From positions 62,001-126,000 of the forward strand of contig CAKQQS010000005.1 of assembly GCA_934271255.1 (NCBI GenBank): a DNA stretch of 64,000 bases. Reading direction: 5' to 3'. Position numbers and translations under genes: made by a program. The notes beneath the pieces are model-generated. The model was given only the letters and a program-made list of their open reading frames with translations, made no database searches and was not told the DNA's origin. The stretch comes from an uncultured Clostridia bacterium (GTDB lineage Bacteria; Bacillota; Clostridia; Christensenellales; Borkfalkiaceae). Shown in pieces: positions 59,940 through 64,000 of the stretch. Position 1 is the first letter of the stretch; every line of letters starts with the position of its first letter.

Positions 59940-62414
59940 TTATCTCGTTTCTTTTGAGAAGTCGGTTACGGAAATCGTTTTTTCGTCCGCTTCCGCTAAT
60001 ATGTAAACCGTTTTTTCTTCACCTTTTTGCATGTCGAAATAGTTATCCGTATACTCGTATTTATAATTGTCGGGCAAAACTATGCCGACGCCTTTTACAA
60101 ACGAATCCGCTTTAAACGTTATCGCGGTTTTACCTTTTTCGCGTTTAACCGTATAAGAATATTTTCCGTCGAATTTGCAATTTCTCCACATGGAAGAAGA
60201 AAATACCGTCGTGATTTTTTCTCCGTCGATTACGGCTTCCGCAAACAAATACGAGTCTTTCTCCCGACTTTCTCCGTTTACGATTTTACCGAACGCTTTA
60301 CCGCCGTCAACGGTTACGTCTATAACGTCGTCGAACAGTACTTTGCCGTCAAGCGTTTTTTCTCCGTAAGTTATCTTGGTTGTTATCTTCTTTTGCTTGT
60401 CGTTGACAACAGCCAGATTCAAGCCTTCTTTCGTGTAAACGTAAGTGAGCAGAACGGGAGAGTAACTCTTTTTCATCTGATAATACGCTTGTTTCGGCTC
60501 CGAATAGTAGTCGACGACAGCCCACGTGGCGGACGGCCAAATATCGGAATACATCCAGTTCATAAACCCGCCGCACTTCTCTTTATTGAATCTTGCGTAC
60601 TCGATTTCCGCTCTTAACGCTTCGGCGTGAACGGTCATACCCTTCGCGATAAAATCCCCGACGTTTTTACATTCGCCGTACAAAAAGTCAGCGTAATATT
60701 TTTCCCTTGCGGGGAAATCCATTAAAACAGCCGAATACGGATTGTCCATAAGTCTGTCTTTCCAAAACTCGTTCATCGGCCACATTTTGTCTTCGGGGAA
60801 CATTCTTTTAAGTCCCTGAATCGAACAAGGTCCCATTACCGCGCATTCCGACACGAAAGAAACTTCGCTCTCCGCAAGCGTTTTGCGATAGTTTTCTATT
60901 CCTTTTTCCAAGCACGCCTCAAAGCACCCCGCGTGCGATTCGCCGCTCGTTTTGTCGTTGCCTATATCCGTCAAACTGCTTGGGCTTTGCCTTACGTACG
61001 GACGCGATTCGTCCATATTCAGTATCAATCCCCTTAAAAAGACGTCGACGAAATAATCGCCTCTTGAAATCTGCAAGCCGTAAGTACCCGTTTTTTCGTT
61101 GCCGCCGCACCAGTAGATAATCGACGGATGATTTCTCAATCTTTTAACCTGATAGGTAATTTCTTTTTTGACGTTGGCGATAAAGTCGGCGTCGTCTTCG
61201 GGAATGTCTGCGCATGCGAACATAAAATCCTGCCATACCATAATACCGAGTTTGTCGCAAATGTCGTAGAAAACGTCCTTTTCGTATATTCCGCCGCCCC
61301 AAACCCTGAGCATGTTAAAGTTGGCGTCTTTTGCTTTTTTGATTAAATTATAATATTTTTCGTCCTTAATGCTGCCGATAAAACATTCCGCGGGCGTCCA
61401 GTTAGAACCTTTTATAAACACGTACTCGTCGTTTACTATAAACCGATACCCTATCGCATCTTTGCTCGTAGGACTTTGTTCGAGCCTGACTTCTCTGAAC
61501 GCAAAATATCCCGTTTTTTCGTCGATTACTTTACCGCCGCGAATCAGTTCGACCTTGTATTCGTACAAAGGCTGTTCGCCGTATCCCGCGGGATACCAAA
61601 GCGACGGATTTTTTATATAAAAGTTTTTAAAGTTCTTTTTACCCGTTATCAGACATTCTTCAACTGCCGTTTCCGATTCGTTCAGGGATTTCAGCGGCTC
61701 TAATGCCACCGTATAGCGCAAAACGTCTTTCTTCAACTCTTTGTCGGGTTCTTTTATAATTCGCCCGTTACAGTCCATTTGCGGCCTTATAGTATAGTTA
61801 AGGTCGACGAATAAAGAAACGTTTCCGTCGTTAAAGGCTTTGTAATGCACGTTGTCCAAACGGCAACGCTTTACGCCGCGAACGCTTACTTCGCCGCATA
61901 TACCGTAACCCGGCATGTCGGGCGCCCAGTCCCAACCGAAATGGCACTGCGCTTTTCTTATAAACAGCCTTTTCGTGTTGAATACTCCGAAATACCCTTC
62001 GTCGTTTATTTCTTCCATTTTCTTGGTCGTGGACAGCATTTTTACGACGAGTTCGTTGCCTTTGCTCTTTAACTTATCCTTAACCGAATAAGAATATTTC
62101 AAGAACATATTTTCCGTTTTTCCCAAAAAGATTCCGTTTAAAGTTATTTCGGCAAAGGTGTCTATACCGTCGAATTCGAGCAAAATCTCTTCGTCGTTAA
62201 AAATATCGTCGGGTAAATCAAAAACGTTTACGTATTCGAAATCGGCGTCGATTATCCAGTGCAAGTCTTTATGGTTTATACCGAAATACGGGTTTTTAAT
62301 CTTTCCGTTCGCATATAAATCCAACGTAACGTCCCCCGGCACCGTCGCCTTTAAATCTTCCCCGTTATACTTTAATATCCATTTGTCGTTAAGCAGTTTT
62401 ATGTTGTTATTCAT
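59940..62414 (-). CDS. GH2 beta-mannosidase
   Basis: Hydrolyses terminal beta-D-mannosides; 824 residues, no signal peptide, so cytoplasmic. GH2 order: sugar-binding domain (about 1-180) with the beta-mannosidase hallmark FGWDWAP, Ig-like domain, then a barrel with 'LRVWGGGIYE', acid/base Glu440 in YWCGGNEKTG and nucleophile Glu523 in VSECAVM, and C-terminal beta domains. 'SDIWPSATWAVVDYY' is also typical. The start overlaps the upstream paralogue's stop by 8 nt, so the two are coupled. Last gene of its operon. Confidence 0.92.
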   Translation of the reverse strand: MNNNIKLLNDKWILKYNGEDLKATVPGDVTLDLYANGKIKNPYFGINHKDLHWIIDADFEYVNVFDLPDDIFNDEEILLEFDGIDTFAEITLNGIFLGKTENMFLKYSYSVKDKLKSKGNELVVKMLSTTKKMEEINDEGYFGVFNTKRLFIRKAQCHFGWDWAPDMPGYGICGEVSVRGVKRCRLDNVHYKAFNDGNVSLFVDLNYTIRPQMDCNGRIIKEPDKELKKDVLRYTVALEPLKSLNESETAVEECLITGKKNFKNFYIKNPSLWYPAGYGEQPLYEYKVELIRGGKVIDEKTGYFAFREVRLEQSPTSKDAIGYRFIVNDEYVFIKGSNWTPAECFIGSIKDEKYYNLIKKAKDANFNMLRVWGGGIYEKDVFYDICDKLGIMVWQDFMFACADIPEDDADFIANVKKEITYQVKRLRNHPSIIYWCGGNEKTGTYGLQISRGDYFVDVFLRGLILNMDESRPYVRQSPSSLTDIGNDKTSGESHAGCFEACLEKGIENYRKTLAESEVSFVSECAVMGPCSIQGLKRMFPEDKMWPMNEFWKDRLMDNPYSAVLMDFPAREKYYADFLYGECKNVGDFIAKGMTVHAEALRAEIEYARFNKEKCGGFMNWMYSDIWPSATWAVVDYYSEPKQAYYQMKKSYSPVLLTYVYTKEGLNLAVVNDKQKKITTKITYGEKTLDGKVLFDDVIDVTVDGGKAFGKIVNGESREKDSYLFAEAVIDGEKITTVFSSSMWRNCKFDGKYSYTVKREKGKTAITFKADSFVKGVGIVLPDNYKYEYTDNYFDMQKGEEKTVYILAEADEKTISVTDFSKETR

Positions 62415-64000
62415 CTTTGTTTCCTAATAGTTTTCGATACGTCGGATAATGTATTTTTTCGCCGTACGTGTATAAGTAATTTTTAACGGTCTTGCCGTTT
62501 ACGTCGAGTTCGCTCGTTATAAGTTCGTTTTCGCCGCAACTTACGGTGTCGACTAAAACGATTTCGTTCGCTTTAATCGTAATTTCTTTTTCTTTTAACC
62601 CCGAAACCCTTAATTTGATTTTCCCTTCAAAGACAGCGTCGTTTACTACGTAAACTTCAACTTTGCCTTTTTCAAACGTCATTATACATTGAATAGGTTC
62701 GTAAGAGTTTTTCACGACGTTATAACTCCGTCTTTTTTCTCCGTCGTAACATACCAGCGCCGACGAAAAAATCGGAAACCCGTCGCGGTAATTCCACAGA
62801 CAGATACCGTTAAAATACGGTTTTATTCTCGACCGCTCGACGACGTATTTATACGCTTCCGCCTGATACGCTTGCGACGCGGCAACCAACTCTTCGTTGC
62901 TCTTTTTTACCCCGTCGAACAAATAGTCAAGCCCCGTCGTTCTGCCGTCTTCCGTGGAATAAGAATGACAAGCCCAGCATTCGTCGTTATTAAAGTCCCA
63001 CCCGTCTGAAAGATACTTGTTCAACTCGGATAAAGAATTGCAACCGCCGAATCCTGTTTCCATTATAAACTTATGGTTTTGGTCGATAAACTTTAAAAAA
63101 TCGTTTCTGTGCCACCAGTAATGTTCTTCGGGAAGCGGTCTTCTTTTTTCTTTTATCTCTTCCAGATCGACGTAAAAAACGCCGCCTTGTTTTTTTATGA
63201 ACTCGTTTGAAAAATACGGCGTCGTCGGGAAAAACGGTCTGAACGGATCGACCGCCGCCAGAACGTCTTTTATAACGACTCTCGTTATCTTGTCATCGTT
63301 CGGGTTTAAACCTATGCAGGTATACATCCAGTCCGTTTCGTTGCTGCCGCACCAGGCGATTATGCTCGAATGGTTACGCAACCTTTCGACGACGTTTTTA
63401 CATTCGTAAGATATTTTATCGAAAAACCGTTCTGTTTGCGGATACATATGACAAGCAAGCATAAAATCCTGCCATACCATAATACCGTTTTCGTCGCAAA
63501 GCGAATAAAACTCGTCGTCTTCGTACACTCCGCCGCCCCAGATACGAACGAAATTGCAATTAAGGTTTTTTACGCCGTCTATTATCTCCGCGTATTTTTC
63601 CTTGTCTTTGCTGTGATAAACGTCAATCGGCGTATGATTTACCCCTTTAACCTTTATAAGTCGGTCGTTGACGAATATTTGAAAGTTACCTTTTTCCCCG
63701 ATTTCTTCCGCACTCCTAACTTCGACGGTTCTTATCCCGAAACTCATTTCCTTTCGCGACATAACCTTGCCGTCAACGATAAGTTCAATCGTAACGTCGT
63801 ACATATCGGGCTCGCCATAGCCGTAAGGATTCCAAAGCACGGGATTTTCGACGTACGGAAAAACCGTTTTTGACGTAAACGTAAAAGGACAAACTTTACA
63901 AAACTCGCTTTCTTTACATTTTCCTGCGATTTTAAGCGTCGCTTTTCCTAAAAAATCGTCTTCTATACGAGCGTTTACGGACACCGTCAATATCGCCAGA
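62407..64000 (-). CDS. GH2 beta-mannosidase paralogue, N-terminus cut by window edge
   Basis: Open to the last base of the window; the first ATG in view (63990) is internal, since about 270 residues of the sugar-binding domain are missing compared with its neighbour. The visible 531 residues hold the Ig-like domain, 'VRIWGGGVYED', acid/base Glu in AWCGSNETD, the nucleophile candidate in FIMETGFGG, 'ICLWNYRDGFP', and C-terminal beta domains. Both catalytic Glu are present, so it should be active. It differs markedly from the downstream copy, so they may split the work on different linkages. Confidence 0.88.
   Translation of the reverse strand, partial: LAILTVSVNARIEDDFLGKATLKIAGKCKESEFCKVCPFTFTSKTVFPYVENPVLWNPYGYGEPDMYDVTIELIVDGKVMSRKEMSFGIRTVEVRSAEEIGEKGNFQIFVNDRLIKVKGVNHTPIDVYHSKDKEKYAEIIDGVKNLNCNFVRIWGGGVYEDDEFYSLCDENGIMVWQDFMLACHMYPQTERFFDKISYECKNVVERLRNHSSIIAWCGSNETDWMYTCIGLNPNDDKITRVVIKDVLAAVDPFRPFFPTTPYFSNEFIKKQGGVFYVDLEEIKEKRRPLPEEHYWWHRNDFLKFIDQNHKFIMETGFGGCNSLSELNKYLSDGWDFNNDECWACHSYSTEDGRTTGLDYLFDGVKKSNEELVAASQAYQAEAYKYVVERSRIKPYFNGICLWNYRDGFPIFSSALVCYDGEKRRSYNVVKNSYEPIQCIMTFEKGKVEVYVVNDAVFEGKIKLRVSGLKEKEITIKANEIVLVDTVSCGENELITSELDVNGKTVKNYLYTYGEKIHYPTYRKLLGNKDE

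Overview
The window looks like a chromosome segment of an uncultured, gut-type Bacillota (class Clostridia). This rests on strong AGGAG ribosome sites, many Bacillus-type promoters (TTGACA, 16-18 bp, TATAAT), lipobox lipoproteins, CUT1 sugar ABC systems without their own ATPase, BspA-type leucine-rich repeat proteins, and a pyruvate kinase without the extra C-terminal domain. The taxon is inferred from gene content only. I see no phage genes, transposases, rRNA or CRISPR. Almost every gene except the GntR regulator, pyk and an isomerase/epimerase pair lies on the minus strand. Both window edges cut a gene.

Left edge to 3.8 kb: the start of a sugar-binding lipoprotein gene (minus) is divergent from a GntR/LacI-type regulator. 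Then comes pyruvate kinase, followed by AT-rich sequence with duplicated pieces and a 23-bp perfect-stem bidirectional terminator.

3.8-21 kb is a complete carbohydrate locus. A PocR-AraC regulator precedes a long minus-strand operon: GH35/42-like lipoprotein, solute-binding lipoprotein, small membrane-anchored Ig-like protein, two permeases, two surface proteins built of beta-sandwich modules, a GH2 beta-galactosidase and a nucleoside-hydrolase-like enzyme. Divergent from the regulator are an L-fucose-isomerase-like enzyme and a D-tagatose/D-allulose 3-epimerase-like enzyme. An ACTTAAAAA box recurs at the regulator's own promoter and just upstream of the operon's -35, which suggests the regulatory circuit.

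21-25 kb: tRNA-Val(GAC) with a stable leader hairpin, a secreted papain-like cysteine peptidase with a C-terminal anchor, and an RNase III with two dsRNA-binding domains.

25.4-37 kb is a second carbohydrate locus run by a LacI regulator: GH78 alpha-L-rhamnosidase-like enzyme, solute-binding lipoprotein, two permeases, a large anchored beta-sandwich protein and a (alpha/alpha)6-type lipoprotein. A 16-nt operator is repeated identically at the lacI promoter and just before the rhamnosidase gene.

37-51 kb is one operon: a membrane protein, MoxR AAA ATPase, DUF58 protein, BatA-like protein, a large VWA membrane protein, a BspA-type LRR lipoprotein and an Ig-like lipoprotein. It is the best candidate here for a poorly described system: a MoxR/VWA machine fused genetically to its probable surface clients.

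51-64 kb: a 2719-residue LRR lipoprotein with its own promoter, preceded by two tandem GH2 beta-mannosidase genes, the upstream one cut by the window edge. Four otherwise different exported proteins share a Cys-containing C-terminal motif, transmembrane helix and basic tail, possibly a sorting signal.
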